From contig NZ_SSBC01000022.1 of NCBI RefSeq assembly GCF_006475605.1, forward strand, positions 1 through 58,244: a DNA stretch of 58,244 bases. The letters run 5' to 3'. The notes under the pieces are model-generated. The model made no database searches, was not told the DNA's origin, and worked only from the letters and a program-made list of their open reading frames with translations. Origin of the DNA: Asticcacaulis tiandongensis (lineage in GTDB: Bacteria > Pseudomonadota > Alphaproteobacteria > Caulobacterales > Caulobacteraceae). Positions 8,281 to 17,366 of this stretch are shown here, piece after piece; position 1 is the stretch's first letter, and each line of letters begins with the position of its first letter. The position numbers and the translations under genes were made by a program.

Positions 8281-10575
8281 ATGCCGAACGACATTTCCTC
8301 TATCCCCGCAAGCCTGCAAGCCTCGCTTGCGCCGGATTACCTGACAGGTCTCAATCCTGAACAACGCGCCGCCATTGAAGCCACCCAAGGCCCCTTACTG
8401 GTGCTGGCGGGGGCGGGGACGGGCAAGACACGCGTCCTGACCACCCGTATTGCCCATATTCTGGCGCAGGGTCTGGCGCGGCCCTGGGAAATACTATGCG
8501 TTACCTTCACCAATAAGGCGGCGCGCGAAATGCGTGAGCGGGCCACCCGTTTAATCGGGCCATCGGCTGAAGGCCTGCGCAATCTCGGCACGTTTCACTC
8601 GATTGCCGCGCAGATTTTGCGCCGCCATGCCGAGCTGGTCGGTTTGAAATCCAGCTTCAACATCATTGACGATGATGATCAGACGCGCCTCCTGAAACAG
8701 ATCATGGACGCCCGGCGTATCGACCTTAAGCGTTTTCCGCCCAAGACCATGGCGCATTTTATCGACCAATGGAAAAACAAGGGTCTGACGCCGGATAAGG
8801 TACTGAAACTGACGGCGGATGAGGGAACGCAATTTGCCTACAACAAGGGGCCGGAAATCTATGCCGAATATCAGGAGCGCCTGCGGGTGCTTAACGCCTG
8901 TGATTTTGGCGACCTGTTGCTGCATACGCTGAAAATTCTTAGTGAAAATAACGACCTTCTCGCGGATTATCACCGCCGCTTCAAATATGTGCTGGTCGAT
9001 GAGTATCAGGACACCAATGTCGCGCAATATCTGTGGCTCAGGCTTCTGACCAATGCCGATCGTAACCTGTGCTGCGTCGGCGACGATGACCAGTCGATCT
9101 ATGGCTGGCGTGGCGCTGAGGTTGATAATATCCTGAAATTCGAACGCGACTATCCGGGGGCCAAGGTCATCCGGCTTGAGCGCAACTATCGCTCGACGCA
9201 GCATATTTTGTCGGCGGCTTCGGGTCTGATCAAGGCCAATTCGGCGCGTCTGGGCAAGTCCCTATGGACCGAAGATACCGGCGGCGAAAAGGTGCAGGTG
9301 CGCGGCTTATGGGATGGTGCGGCAGAGGCGCAGCACATTGCCGAAGACATCGAACGCCTGAAAAAGCAGGGGCGCAACTATTCGGACTTTGCCGTTCTGG
9401 TGCGCGCCTCATTCCAGATGCGGGCGTTTGAAGAACGCTTCCTGATGCTGCAAATTCCCTATGTGGTGGTTGGCGGGCCGCGCTTTTTTGAGCGGGCGGA
9501 AATCAGGGATGCGCTGGCCTATCTCAGGCTCATTCAGTCGCCGGACGATGATCTGGCGTTTGAACGCATTATCAATGTCCCCAAGCGCGGTATTGGCGAC
9601 GCCACGGTGCAGAAACTGCTGATGCAGGCACGTCTGGGTGGCCAGAGCGTTATGGCGGCGGTGCGGGATCTGATTGAAACGGATGAATTGCCAACGCGGT
9701 CGAAAACCCCGCTTCAGGCCTTTATTCGTGATTATGATCGCTGGAAGACCTATGCGCCTCAGGTGACGCAGGACGAACTGCTTGAGCGTGTCCTGACCGA
9801 GACCGGCTATTTTGACATGCACCGTGCCGATAAGGTGTCGGGCCAGACGCGCCTTGATAACCTCAAGGAAATGCAGACGGCGATGCAGGATTTTGAAAAT
9901 CTTGAGGCCTATCTGGAGCATGTGTCTCTGGTCATGGAGCTTGAGCGGGCAGGGGGTGAGCACAGTGTGCGCATATCGACCCTGCATGCCGCCAAGGGGC
10001 TTGAGTTTCCGGTTGTTTTTCTGCCCGGCTGGGAGGAGGGCGTGTTCCCGTCTCAGCGCTCGCTTGATGAAACTGGCGTGCGCGGTCTGGAGGAGGAGCG
10101 GCGTCTCGCCTATGTCGGTCTGACGCGCGCGCGCGAACGGGCGACCGTCAGTTTTGTTGCCAATCGTCAGGTCTTTGGCCGCTGGACCAACCAGATACCG
10201 TCACGCTTTGTCGATGAAATGCCGATTGAGCATGTCGATGCCCAGTCGGCAACCGGCTATGCACAATCCGGCTGGCAGTCGCAGGAATCGCGCTGGGATC
10301 GGGCAGGCTATCAACCAAATCACGCCAAAAAGAGCGCAGGCTTTGGCGGCGAATTGTCCGGTGTCGATATGAGCCGCCTTGAGCGCAAACCGACCGCCCA
10401 CCGGGCCACCGCCGCCAAACCTCAAGCCGCCAAGGGACTGACCGTGGGGACACGCGTGTTCCACATCAAGTTCGGCTATGGCGAAGTGGTGTCCACCGAA
10501 GGCAATAAGCTGATCGTCAATTTCCAGACCTCAGGCGAAAAGAAGGTCATGGACAGCTTTGTCGAGAAGGCGTGA
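8281..10575 (+). CDS. pcrA: ATP-dependent DNA helicase, UvrD/PcrA family
   Basis: This 764-residue superfamily 1A helicase unwinds DNA 3' to 5' in nucleotide excision repair, mismatch repair and clearance of recombination intermediates or stalled RNA polymerase. Visible motifs are the Q-motif region LNPEQRAAI, Walker A GAGTGKT (44-50), motif Ia TFTNKAAREM, motif II DEYQDT (about 240-245), motif III GDDDQSIYGWRGA (about 267), motif IV LERNYRST, motif V TLHAAKGLEFPVVFLPG and motif VI EERRLAYVGLTRAR. The C-terminus carries the tudor-like RNA-polymerase-binding domain (VGTRVFHIKFGYGEVV). It may head a transcription unit with the three small genes that follow. Confidence 0.95.
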   Translation: MPNDISSIPASLQASLAPDYLTGLNPEQRAAIEATQGPLLVLAGAGTGKTRVLTTRIAHILAQGLARPWEILCVTFTNKAAREMRERATRLIGPSAEGLRNLGTFHSIAAQILRRHAELVGLKSSFNIIDDDDQTRLLKQIMDARRIDLKRFPPKTMAHFIDQWKNKGLTPDKVLKLTADEGTQFAYNKGPEIYAEYQERLRVLNACDFGDLLLHTLKILSENNDLLADYHRRFKYVLVDEYQDTNVAQYLWLRLLTNADRNLCCVGDDDQSIYGWRGAEVDNILKFERDYPGAKVIRLERNYRSTQHILSAASGLIKANSARLGKSLWTEDTGGEKVQVRGLWDGAAEAQHIAEDIERLKKQGRNYSDFAVLVRASFQMRAFEERFLMLQIPYVVVGGPRFFERAEIRDALAYLRLIQSPDDDLAFERIINVPKRGIGDATVQKLLMQARLGGQSVMAAVRDLIETDELPTRSKTPLQAFIRDYDRWKTYAPQVTQDELLERVLTETGYFDMHRADKVSGQTRLDNLKEMQTAMQDFENLEAYLEHVSLVMELERAGGEHSVRISTLHAAKGLEFPVVFLPGWEEGVFPSQRSLDETGVRGLEEERRLAYVGLTRARERATVSFVANRQVFGRWTNQIPSRFVDEMPIEHVDAQSATGYAQSGWQSQESRWDRAGYQPNHAKKSAGFGGELSGVDMSRLERKPTAHRATAAKPQAAKGLTVGTRVFHIKFGYGEVVSTEGNKLIVNFQTSGEKKVMDSFVEKA

Positions 10576-10623
10576 TTTTTATTGTGACTTGCAATTCTAA
10601 GGGTTCAGCCTGATATTGAAACC

Positions 10624-10812
10624 ATGGCCGATACACAACACATTGCCGCATCGAAGGCGGTTCGCAAGAAACCCAGTCCTTATCTTGGGGTTACCCGGGA
10701 AGGGATCAAGATCGTGCGACCTTCGGGACGGGTTGATAATGTGACCCTTGCCCAGGCCCGCGAAGCGGTAGCGACCCTACTGGCGGAAAAGGCCCCGAGG
10801 CGCGCAGACTAG
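10624..10812 (+). CDS. Small conserved-looking hypothetical protein
   Basis: This 62-residue protein (MADTQHIAASKAVRKKPSPY...) has a basic N-terminus and then YLGVTREGIKIVRPSGRVDN followed by a helix (LAQAREAVATLLAEK). I do not recognise a family. It lies 48 bases after the helicase gene and 9 bases before the TIR/DRHyd-like gene, so it is probably in the same operon. The spacing suggests a functional tie to the downstream pair, but none is proven. Confidence 0.65.
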   Translation: MADTQHIAASKAVRKKPSPYLGVTREGIKIVRPSGRVDNVTLAQAREAVATLLAEKAPRRAD

Positions 10813-10821
10813 GCCCTCCTG

Positions 10822-11424
10822 ATGCAAAAGACGGATGTTTTCATAAATTGTCCGTTTTCTGCGGATTATGACGAGCGTTTTCGGGCCATTGTGTTTGCCG
10901 TATTACGTACCGGTTTCGATCCGCGGTGCGCGCGCGAAGCCGATGATGCCGGCGAAAACCGCTATGAGAAAATCTGCCGAATCATAGAGGCCTGTCAGTA
11001 TGGTATCCACGACATCTCTAAAACGGAACCGGATGTGACCTCGGGTTTGCCGCGTTTCAATATGCCGTTTGAGCTGGGCCTGTTTCTGGGGGCGAACAAG
11101 TTCGGCGGCGCAGAGCAAAAGAAGAAGGCGACCCTTGTGCTGGATGTGCAGCCTTACCGCTATCAGCAATTTCTCTCGGATATTGCCGGACAGGACATTC
11201 GGGCCTATGAGGGCAATGTGGCTTCGCTTATCGAGCAGGTGGTAAACTGGCTGCGTCAGTTTTCGTCTGACCGGTTGCCGGGCGGTCGGGCTGTGGCCGA
11301 AGAATTTACCGTCTTTCGTACTAATCTACCCGAACTGTGCCGCATAAGCCGCCTGGAGCCGGAGGAAGTGACCTTCCTTGATTTCAGGCGTTTCGCCGTG
11401 GAATGGATTGCGCATACAGCATGA
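10822..11424 (+). CDS. TIR/nucleoside deoxyribosyltransferase-like protein
   Basis: The 200-residue protein starts with a hydrophobic strand and motif DVFINCPFSADYDERF, then GIHDISKTEPD (about 61-71) and RFNMPFELGLFLGANKFGG (78-96). This layout (an N-terminal strand, a DIS motif, then N-M-P-F-E-L-G) resembles the DRHyd superfamily, which links nucleoside deoxyribosyltransferases and TIR-like NAD-consuming domains. Glu84 is in the position where those families place a catalytic glutamate. Similar 'VFINCPF' proteins are scattered through bacteria as uncharacterised genes. The stop codon overlaps the start of a RusA-like nuclease (ATGA). A role in nucleotide or NAD+ cleavage, perhaps as a defence effector, is inferred from the fold pattern only; a non-enzymatic nucleotide sensor is possible too. 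Confidence 0.6.
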   Translation: MQKTDVFINCPFSADYDERFRAIVFAVLRTGFDPRCAREADDAGENRYEKICRIIEACQYGIHDISKTEPDVTSGLPRFNMPFELGLFLGANKFGGAEQKKKATLVLDVQPYRYQQFLSDIAGQDIRAYEGNVASLIEQVVNWLRQFSSDRLPGGRAVAEEFTVFRTNLPELCRISRLEPEEVTFLDFRRFAVEWIAHTA

Positions 11425-11774
11425 CGTGGATTAATTCGGGTAAGGTCAAGGCGCGGGAAACCGAGACGGGACTTGAGATCGTGATTGACGGTCTGACGAC
11501 GCAGGGGCGTTATTATAAACCGCTGGTCTATGAATTTTTCCGCAAGGAATGGCGGGGTTCAAGACCGGCGTGGGGTGACTATGCGGTGGAAATCCGCATG
11601 GAGCATATAGGCGATCCGCCGTGGATGGATCTCGACAATCTGGCCAAGGCTTTGCTGGATGCCATCAAGGGATTTGTCTTCCATGACGATTCACAGGTGG
11701 CGCGGTTACTGGTCGAGCGCTTTGAAGGCGAGCGCGAACAGATCCAGATTAAGGTCTATGCCCTGAAGCGGTGA
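11421..11774 (+). CDS. RusA-family Holliday junction resolvase-like endonuclease
   Basis: The 117-residue protein matches the RusA fold, a dimeric Mg2+-dependent nuclease that cuts Holliday junctions and is usually phage-derived. The motif MDLDNLAKALLDAIKGFVFHDD includes Asp70, Asp72, Lys76 and Asp89/Asp90, which line up with the catalytic Asp70, Asp72, Lys76 and Asp91 of E. coli RusA. The start is the ATG at 11421, inside the stop of the TIR/DRHyd-like gene, so the pair is translationally coupled. A longer frame from 11403 exists but has no support. No other phage genes are near. It ends one base before the convergent hydrolase gene. Confidence 0.82.
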   Translation: MTWINSGKVKARETETGLEIVIDGLTTQGRYYKPLVYEFFRKEWRGSRPAWGDYAVEIRMEHIGDPPWMDLDNLAKALLDAIKGFVFHDDSQVARLLVERFEGEREQIQIKVYALKR

Positions 11775-11775
11775 A

Positions 11776-13944
11776 TTAACGGCTCCACGGCTCCAGTGCG
11801 CCCCAGAGGGCCAGAAGACCGGCATAACCTAACCAGCTGAAAATCAGCAGGCAGTGCAGCCCCTTTTGCCACACGGCCCAACCGTCAGAATGAAAGCGCG
11901 CCTCGCGGAAGATGAACGGCAGATAGAACAGTTGCGCCACCGTGCCGAGCGCCGCCACAAGCGCCAGACCGGAAGCCAGCTTCACCTGACCACTTGGCCA
12001 GTCAATAAACAGGGCCGCGGGATCATTGCCGATGGCAGTTTTCCAGTCATAAAACACCCAGATCGCGCTGATCCACAATACAGCCAGAGCATAGGAGCCC
12101 CATGTGGCGACGCTCTGATGCGGGGTTGGTCGCTCATGGCCATTGTAATGGCGCGCAAAGCCCATCAGCACCAGTACACATATCCCGAGCATGACACGCG
12201 TCATGTCGGTCAGGGTCTGGGGTTTGTGCGCCCAGCCGACACGCTCAAAGCGGCCCATATTGCTGGCGGTTTCAAAGGCGTCCGCCTTACCCGCCGCCGG
12301 CAGCAGAAAGTGCAGGCTTTCGGTGGCGAGGCCTGAAGACAGAGGATTATTTTGCAAGGGCACGAAGAAGTCAGGCGCGGTCGCGGGCACAAAGGCCGAA
12401 AGATGATCGCGGCCAATCACCAGCAAATGGCCCTGATCGTCCGAACTGATATCAACCGTATTGATCAGACGGGTGATTGCGCCTTCCAGCCCGCCATAGG
12501 CCCTGCGCGTGCTGACATAGGTGCCGGTCAGTCGGCCATAATCGGCCTGATGCGGTGCGGCGCGTATAGTGGCGGTTGGCGGAATGCCTTCGATATGACG
12601 GATCAGCAGTTCCGGATAGGCGCGGGTCAGGCTGTCGGCGCTCGGGGCATTGGCGGCAATAAAAATACCGATATCCAGTTCGGGTATCAGAATGAGATTG
12701 GCATGGAACCACAAGGTCGCGCCGCTATGGCCATAGGTCGCCAGCCCTTGCGGCGTTTCCCGCATCATCAGGCCGGACGCCCAGCCATTATAGCCGTTGG
12801 GCATGTTCAGAAGCGGGGTGCGAAACGCCTTGGCCGATGTGGCATCATATAGCTGCACCCCCTCCAACTGGCCATCACGCAGCATCAGTGACATGAAGCG
12901 TGCCATATCTCCGGCGGTACTTGAGCCGCCAAGCGCGCCTGACATAGGCAGGGCGTGGTCATAGGGTTGCGTCCGCCAGGCGGCCCCGTCCCAGACAAAA
13001 CCCTGCGCCGTCTTTTGCGCCAGATCAGCTGACAGAGGCGCGGGCAGGGCGCCGTCAATCAGGCGCGGATTGAGACGTTTGGGGTCATAGGGTTCACGCA
13101 AGGTGGTGTGACGAAGGCCAAGCGGCGTAAATATCCGCGTTTCCATCAGGGTCGGTACATCCGCTGTGCGGGCGGTATCGGCCAGAGTGCGGGCGACCAG
13201 CGCCGTGCCATAGTTAGAATAGCTGGCAAACTGACCGCGTTCACGCACGCGTCGCGGGACATGGCGGCGCAGATAGGAATCCGTGGCTTCCAGCGCACCC
13301 GGGTGTATCTGAAACAGGTGCCCCAGCGCGGTTTCCTCATAGCCTTCGGTATGGGACAGAATATCGCGCAGACGTAACGGGCTATAGCTGTTGTCCTCAC
13401 GGAAAATTCCTGCGGGGGCGGTGTTGGATAAGGGGGCGTCGAGGCTGATGCGTCCGGCCTCCAGTTCCTGCCGCGCCACAACCCACGTAAATATTTTGGT
13501 GACAGAGCCAAGCCGGAACAGGCTGGTCTGCGGGTCAACCGGCCGCTGGGGCGTGAGGCGGTCATAGCCGTAGCCCTTGACCAGAAGCGGCGTCTGTCCC
13601 TGAACCACGGCGACGGTAACGCCCGGCACATGGTCACGCTGCATCAGGTTCGGAATCAGCGTGTCGGTAAAGGCTTCGATATCGGCGGCACTTACCGGAC
13701 GCGTATCCGCAGCGGGGGGAGCGGGCAGCGGCGCAGTAACCGCACGTGGCCTTGGGGTTGGGCGCGGTGCAACGGGAGCCTGTGGCTCAGGTTCGGCCTG
13801 AACCACAGGCTGAGTTGCTGACTGAGTTACAGGGGCCGGTGCGGCGGCAGGCGTGTCCACTGACGGCTCAGGCAGATTGGCGCTCACCGGCAGAGCCGCC
13901 AAAAGCGTAAGGCTTGTCAAGGACAGAAGAAGCTTACGCCACAT
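11776..13944 (-). CDS. Penicillin-binding-like serine hydrolase with membrane C-terminus
   Basis: The 722-residue exported protein begins with a signal peptide (MWRKLLLSLTSLTLLAALPV) and a Pro/Ala-rich linker to about residue 80. A class C beta-lactamase-fold domain follows, with S147-V-T-K150 as nucleophile and base, Y242-S-N244 as the second motif, and HSG (in YGHSGATLWFH) replacing KTG. After a beta-rich region, the last 150 residues contain four predicted membrane helices, as in eukaryotic-like LACTB or esterase EstB relatives with membrane anchors. Likely activities are a D-amino-peptidase, esterase or carboxypeptidase in the periplasm. True beta-lactamase activity cannot be inferred. 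It is convergent with the RusA gene and transcribed alone. Confidence 0.85.
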   Translation of the reverse strand: MWRKLLLSLTSLTLLAALPVSANLPEPSVDTPAAAPAPVTQSATQPVVQAEPEPQAPVAPRPTPRPRAVTAPLPAPPAADTRPVSAADIEAFTDTLIPNLMQRDHVPGVTVAVVQGQTPLLVKGYGYDRLTPQRPVDPQTSLFRLGSVTKIFTWVVARQELEAGRISLDAPLSNTAPAGIFREDNSYSPLRLRDILSHTEGYEETALGHLFQIHPGALEATDSYLRRHVPRRVRERGQFASYSNYGTALVARTLADTARTADVPTLMETRIFTPLGLRHTTLREPYDPKRLNPRLIDGALPAPLSADLAQKTAQGFVWDGAAWRTQPYDHALPMSGALGGSSTAGDMARFMSLMLRDGQLEGVQLYDATSAKAFRTPLLNMPNGYNGWASGLMMRETPQGLATYGHSGATLWFHANLILIPELDIGIFIAANAPSADSLTRAYPELLIRHIEGIPPTATIRAAPHQADYGRLTGTYVSTRRAYGGLEGAITRLINTVDISSDDQGHLLVIGRDHLSAFVPATAPDFFVPLQNNPLSSGLATESLHFLLPAAGKADAFETASNMGRFERVGWAHKPQTLTDMTRVMLGICVLVLMGFARHYNGHERPTPHQSVATWGSYALAVLWISAIWVFYDWKTAIGNDPAALFIDWPSGQVKLASGLALVAALGTVAQLFYLPFIFREARFHSDGWAVWQKGLHCLLIFSWLGYAGLLALWGALEPWSR

Positions 13945-14003
13945 GAATTGGTCTTAACCCCCGGACAAAATAGCGATGAACCTGAGCCTGTATAGCCAGA
14001 GTC

Positions 14004-14513
14004 TTACTTTTTGCGAAACTGATCGAGTGAGACCACCTTTGGCCCCTGATCGTCCGGTGTCGTTGGCGGCGTATCCGGTGTGTCGTCAGTTTCTTCGGTG
14101 GCCTCGGCATCGACGACATCCTCATCGTCGGTATCAGATACCTCGACGTCGAATTCCAGCAGGAACTGCACACTGGGATCATAGAAACGGGTGATGGCGG
14201 CAAAAGGAAAATTCAGTGTCTTGGGGACACCGCCAAAGCTCAAGGTAACGCTGACGGCATCTTCGGTGACCTTGAGATTCTGGTACTGATGCTGAAGGAC
14301 AATCGTAATGTCATCAGGATAACGCGCCAGAACATCCGGTGGAACGCTTACGCCTTCGGCGCGCGTCAGGAAGGTAATGTAGAAATGATGCTCACCGGGC
14401 AAACCCTGAGGCGCCGCCGCTCTGAGCAGGGCTTGCCGGATAACGCTCCTGAGAGCGTTCTGCGTCAGGAAGGCATAGTCCATGTGGTCAATGGGCAGGG
14501 GTTCTTCAGACAT
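14004..14513 (-). CDS. sspB: SspB-type ClpXP adaptor (alpha class)
   Basis: The 169-residue protein belongs to the alphaproteobacterial SspB family, whose members bind ssrA-tagged proteins and tether them to the ClpX N-domain for degradation by ClpXP. The N-terminal domain (DYAFLTQNALRSVIRQALLR, HHFYITFLTRAEGVSVPPDV, DITIVLQHQYQNLKV, VTLSFGGVPKTLNFPFAAIT) is the peptide-binding fold. An acidic linker (VSDTDDEDVVDAEATEETDD) leads to the C-terminal ClpX-binding tail PKVVSLDQFRKK. The gene lies only about 1.7 kb from the tmRNA gene that encodes its tag (16161-16480). Confidence 0.92.
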   Translation of the reverse strand: MSEEPLPIDHMDYAFLTQNALRSVIRQALLRAAAPQGLPGEHHFYITFLTRAEGVSVPPDVLARYPDDITIVLQHQYQNLKVTEDAVSVTLSFGGVPKTLNFPFAAITRFYDPSVQFLLEFDVEVSDTDDEDVVDAEATEETDDTPDTPPTTPDDQGPKVVSLDQFRKK

Positions 14514-14767
14514 ACGGCAATTTTTACATCAATGATTGGGCTGGGTTTACGGGTTTAACATGCCTGAGGCGAAACGGAACCGTAAAATGCGAAAAAAGGA
14601 CGTTTCATATCGGTTCTTCACAACGACCTATCCACAAAATAATGAACGCGGCGGACAAATAATCAATCCGCAGGCGGATTACTTCCATGTCCTGTTAACC
14701 GGTCTCTCCGATACTCCGCCGCTTGTATGGTTTTATTAACCTGTATTATGCAACCTTGGGGTGAGTT

Positions 14768-16150
14768 GTGGTTATTTCGATTTCTGAGCGCGAGGTTGCC
14801 GTGTCCCTTTCAGATACGACGGATATTAATCCGGCCCATAGACTGGCCTTTGCCCGCATTAGCGCGCGCGATATATCGGTTCTGCGCACCGTCTGGCCCA
14901 TAATCGAGCCGTCTCTGGATCAGATTCTCGACTCTTTTTACCGGCATATTCACGGCGAAGCGAAGCTGTCGACCATGATCGGCGATAGCGAGGGGCGGCT
15001 CAAGAACGCTCAGAAAAAGCATTGGAAAAACCTGTTTACCGATGGGTTCAGCGCCACCTATTTTGAAAATGCCCACCGCATAGGTCAGACCCATTACCGC
15101 ATCGGTCTTGAGCCGAAGTGGTATATTGCTGCCTATCAGTTCGTACTGGATGAGGTGGTCTATATTCTGACGCAGAAATACCGGTTCCGCCCCAAAGGTC
15201 TGGGTGAGGCATTAGCGGCGGTCAACAAGGCGGTGTTTCTTGATCTCGATATCGCTATTTCCACCTATCAGCAGGCGTCCGAGGCGGTGATTATCAACCG
15301 CGCCCAAACCACCGATAAGGCGATCGAGACCTTCAGGCATGAATTTGACGACATAACCGGCTTCTTCGCTCAGAGCGCGGCGGGGCTACAATCCACCTCA
15401 AACACCTTGAGTGAGATGGTGCAAAGCACGCAGAATACATCGCGTATTGTCGCCGAGGTCGCGGCCCGTTCACAGGTCGATGCGACCTCAGTTGCGGCGG
15501 CATCCGAGCAACTGACGCAATCGATTCATGAAATTACCTCTCAGGTGACCGGTGCTTCACAATCGATCCGGCGTGTGGTGCAAATGGCCGAGGTGTCTTC
15601 TGCCGAGGTCGGTTTGCTGTCCACGGCGGTCAATAAGATCGGTGAAATTCTGGGCCTTATTCAGGGCATTGCCTCTCAGACCAATCTTCTGGCGCTGAAT
15701 GCGACCATAGAAGCGGCGCGTGCGGGCGATGCCGGTAAGGGATTTGCCGTTGTCGCCACCGAGGTGAAGGCGCTGGCCGATCAGACGGCACGGGCGACCA
15801 CCGAAATCGCCAGCCACATTCAGGATATTCAGGCCTCAACCGGCAAGGCCGTAACCTCTATCCGTGACATCTCCGAAGCCGTCTCAGACGTTGAGGTGGT
15901 GGCCACCGCCATTGCCGCCGCCATGGAAGAGCAAAGCACGGCGACTAATGAGATCGCAGGCAGCATCCAGCATGTCTCGGACGCTTCGGCGCAATTGACG
16001 CATCATATTGCCACCCTTGATGAGGCGGTAACCGAGACCCGCTCGGCGTCGGTACAGGTGGACACATCTGCTGAAAATATGGGCACACAGTCAGATAAGC
16101 TGACCCGACAGGTCGAAGCCTTCTTCAATGATCTGCGTAAAGCATCCTAA
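14768..16150 (+). CDS. Globin-coupled methyl-accepting chemotaxis transducer
   Basis: The 460-residue soluble transducer has an N-terminal protoglobin domain (about 20-175) and a C-terminal signalling domain. Haem-sensor features include [40 protein letters not shown] and the helix with [20 protein letters not shown], in which the first histidine is a candidate proximal haem ligand. The MCP hairpin tip is unmistakable: [20 protein letters not shown] followed by [20 protein letters not shown]. There is no transmembrane segment, as in HemAT. It should sense oxygen or another gas and signal through CheA/CheW, which are not encoded nearby. The start is a GTG at 14768; another GTG near 14801 is possible. 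Confidence 0.92.
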   Translation: MVISISEREVAVSLSDTTDINPAHRLAFARISARDISVLRTVWPIIEPSLDQILDSFYRHIHGEAKLSTMIGDSEGRLKNAQKKHWKNLFTDGFSATYFENAHRIGQTHYRIGLEPKWYIAAYQFVLDEVVYILTQKYRFRPKGLGEALAAVNKAVFLDLDIAISTYQQASEAVIINRAQTTDKAIETFRHEFDDITGFFAQSAAGLQSTSNTLSEMVQSTQNTSRIVAEVAARSQVDATSVAAASEQLTQSIHEITSQVTGASQSIRRVVQMAEVSSAEVGLLSTAVNKIGEILGLIQGIASQTNLLALNATIEAARAGDAGKGFAVVATEVKALADQTARATTEIASHIQDIQASTGKAVTSIRDISEAVSDVEVVATAIAAAMEEQSTATNEIAGSIQHVSDASAQLTHHIATLDEAVTETRSASVQVDTSAENMGTQSDKLTRQVEAFFNDLRKAS

Positions 16151-16160
16151 AATGAAAAGT

Positions 16161-16480
16161 GGAGCGGCTTCTGTTGCAAGGCGCCGCTCCGGGGCCCCGC
16201 CTAGGGAGCTTAAGCCCTAGGAGTTAAGGTGGATTAGATCCGCCGCATTACGCAGCAAGAGCTTGATCCGAAGCGAAGTTATCGTTCGCAACTATAGTTT
16301 TGAGCCGATCGCGGAGGCTCAAACCGGGAGAAGGCGACACCTTTACACGTCTGTCGATGCTGATCGGCCCCATATGTATCCCTTAGCGGGGGAAGATGGT
16401 GGAGCCGCCGGGAATCGCACCCGGGTCCAGTCCGCTTATTACGTGGGCGTTTATCCCCATAGTCCACCGAAGCGGACACA
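16161..16480 (-). ncRNA. ssrA: Permuted two-piece tmRNA
   Basis: tmRNA rescues stalled ribosomes by acting as alanyl-tRNA and as template for a degradation tag. Here the gene is circularly permuted, as known in alphaproteobacteria. On the minus strand the acceptor piece comes first (about 16478 down to the CCA at 16397, with T loop TGCGATT), then a spacer of about 25 nt, then the coding piece from 16371 downward. The piece ends GGGGCCG and CGGCTCC pair perfectly with the alanine-specific G3:U70 pair. The acceptor piece is closed by the stem GTCCGCTT/AAGCGGAC. The 3' end is near the GC hairpin at 16161-16190 followed by a T-rich stretch, which may be terminator or pseudoknot. End positions are approximate. 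Confidence 0.9.
16248..16289 (-). other. tmRNA tag reading frame
   Basis: Within the coding piece the minus strand encodes ANDNFASDQALAA and TAA. With the alanine carried by tmRNA itself this gives a 14-residue tag that begins AANDNF, like Caulobacter's AANDNFAEEFAVAA, and ends in the ALAA type C-terminus recognised by ClpX. The resume codon is the GCG at 16289-16287. Confidence 0.9.
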
Positions 16481-16612
16481 CTCAATATAGGGGCATATGG
16501 CCCTAAGGTGAAGGGTCAGAACAAAAAATAATCTTACCATGTTCCCCTTTTGGTCTTAACAGTGATCGCAAATCCGTTCAGATAGGGGATAGACGTATCA
16601 GCAGGATTATCA

Positions 16613-17320
16613 ATGTCGCGGGCCGCACGCCTTCTGGATCTGTTACAGATATTGCGCCGTCATCGTTATCCGGTGACCGGTGAGGCACTGGCGCAGGAAC
16701 TGACGATTTCACTGCGTACGCTCTATCGTGACATTGATGCCTTACGCGCGCAGGGGGCGGATATCGAAGCCGAGGCCGGTGTCGGGTTCCTGCTCAGGCC
16801 CGGATTTATGCTGCCGCCGCTTATGCTGTCGCACGATGAGATCGAAGCCATTGCGCTGGGCATCCGCTGGGTGGCCGGTCGTTCGGACACTGACTTGTCG
16901 GGCGCGGCCTATAATGCACTGGCTAAGATCAGCGCCGTGCTTCCCGAAGACATGCGCGAAAATCTGCAAACCACGGGGCTGATGGTGCCGCCACCGTGGG
17001 AAGACAAGCAGGTAAAGGCCGCCGAGGATGCGCACCTGAAACTGATCCGTCAGGCGCTACGCTCGGAGCGTAAGCTGGTCATGTGCTACGGTGATGTCAA
17101 TGAAGCCGTAACCGAGCGCATCGTCTGGCCCGCGGTTCTGGGTTTTTTCGACCAGACGCGCATGCTGGTCGGCTGGTGCGAACTACGTAAGGATTTCCGC
17201 CATTTTCGCGCTGACCGTATCCGCGATCTGACCGTGAGTGCCGAACGTCTGCCGACGCGACGGCTGCACCTCCTGAAGCAGTGGCGGGAACAATGCGCGA
17301 ACGCTACTGACAAAACCTGA
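16613..17320 (+). CDS. YafY/WYL-domain transcriptional regulator
   Basis: The 235-residue protein has a DeoR-like winged HTH at the N-terminus (RAARLLDLLQILRRHRYPVT, EALAQELTISLRTLYRDIDA) and a WYL domain from about residue 135 (LIRQALRSERKLVMCYGDVN, RIVWPAVLGFFDQTRMLVGW, FRHFRADRIRDLTVSAER). WYL domains bind nucleic acid or small ligands, and such proteins act as regulators in DNA damage, phage defence or metabolism. It precedes the GFA gene by 46 bases and could be co-transcribed with it. Its ligand and targets are unknown. Confidence 0.9.
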   Translation: MSRAARLLDLLQILRRHRYPVTGEALAQELTISLRTLYRDIDALRAQGADIEAEAGVGFLLRPGFMLPPLMLSHDEIEAIALGIRWVAGRSDTDLSGAAYNALAKISAVLPEDMRENLQTTGLMVPPPWEDKQVKAAEDAHLKLIRQALRSERKLVMCYGDVNEAVTERIVWPAVLGFFDQTRMLVGWCELRKDFRHFRADRIRDLTVSAERLPTRRLHLLKQWREQCANATDKT

Positions 17321-17366
17321 CGTATCTCCGGTTAGTTCTGGTTGCTCTTATATATTGAGGGCTGAG

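Noticed and set aside
11776-13944. True class C beta-lactamase (ampC)
   Set aside because: The S-V-T-K and Y-S-N motifs are shared with esterases and D-peptidases, KTG is replaced by HSG and a membrane domain is attached.
14536-14739. 67-residue frame between sspB and the globin transducer
   Set aside because: No ribosome binding site, no recognisable motif and low-complexity start; treated as intergenic.
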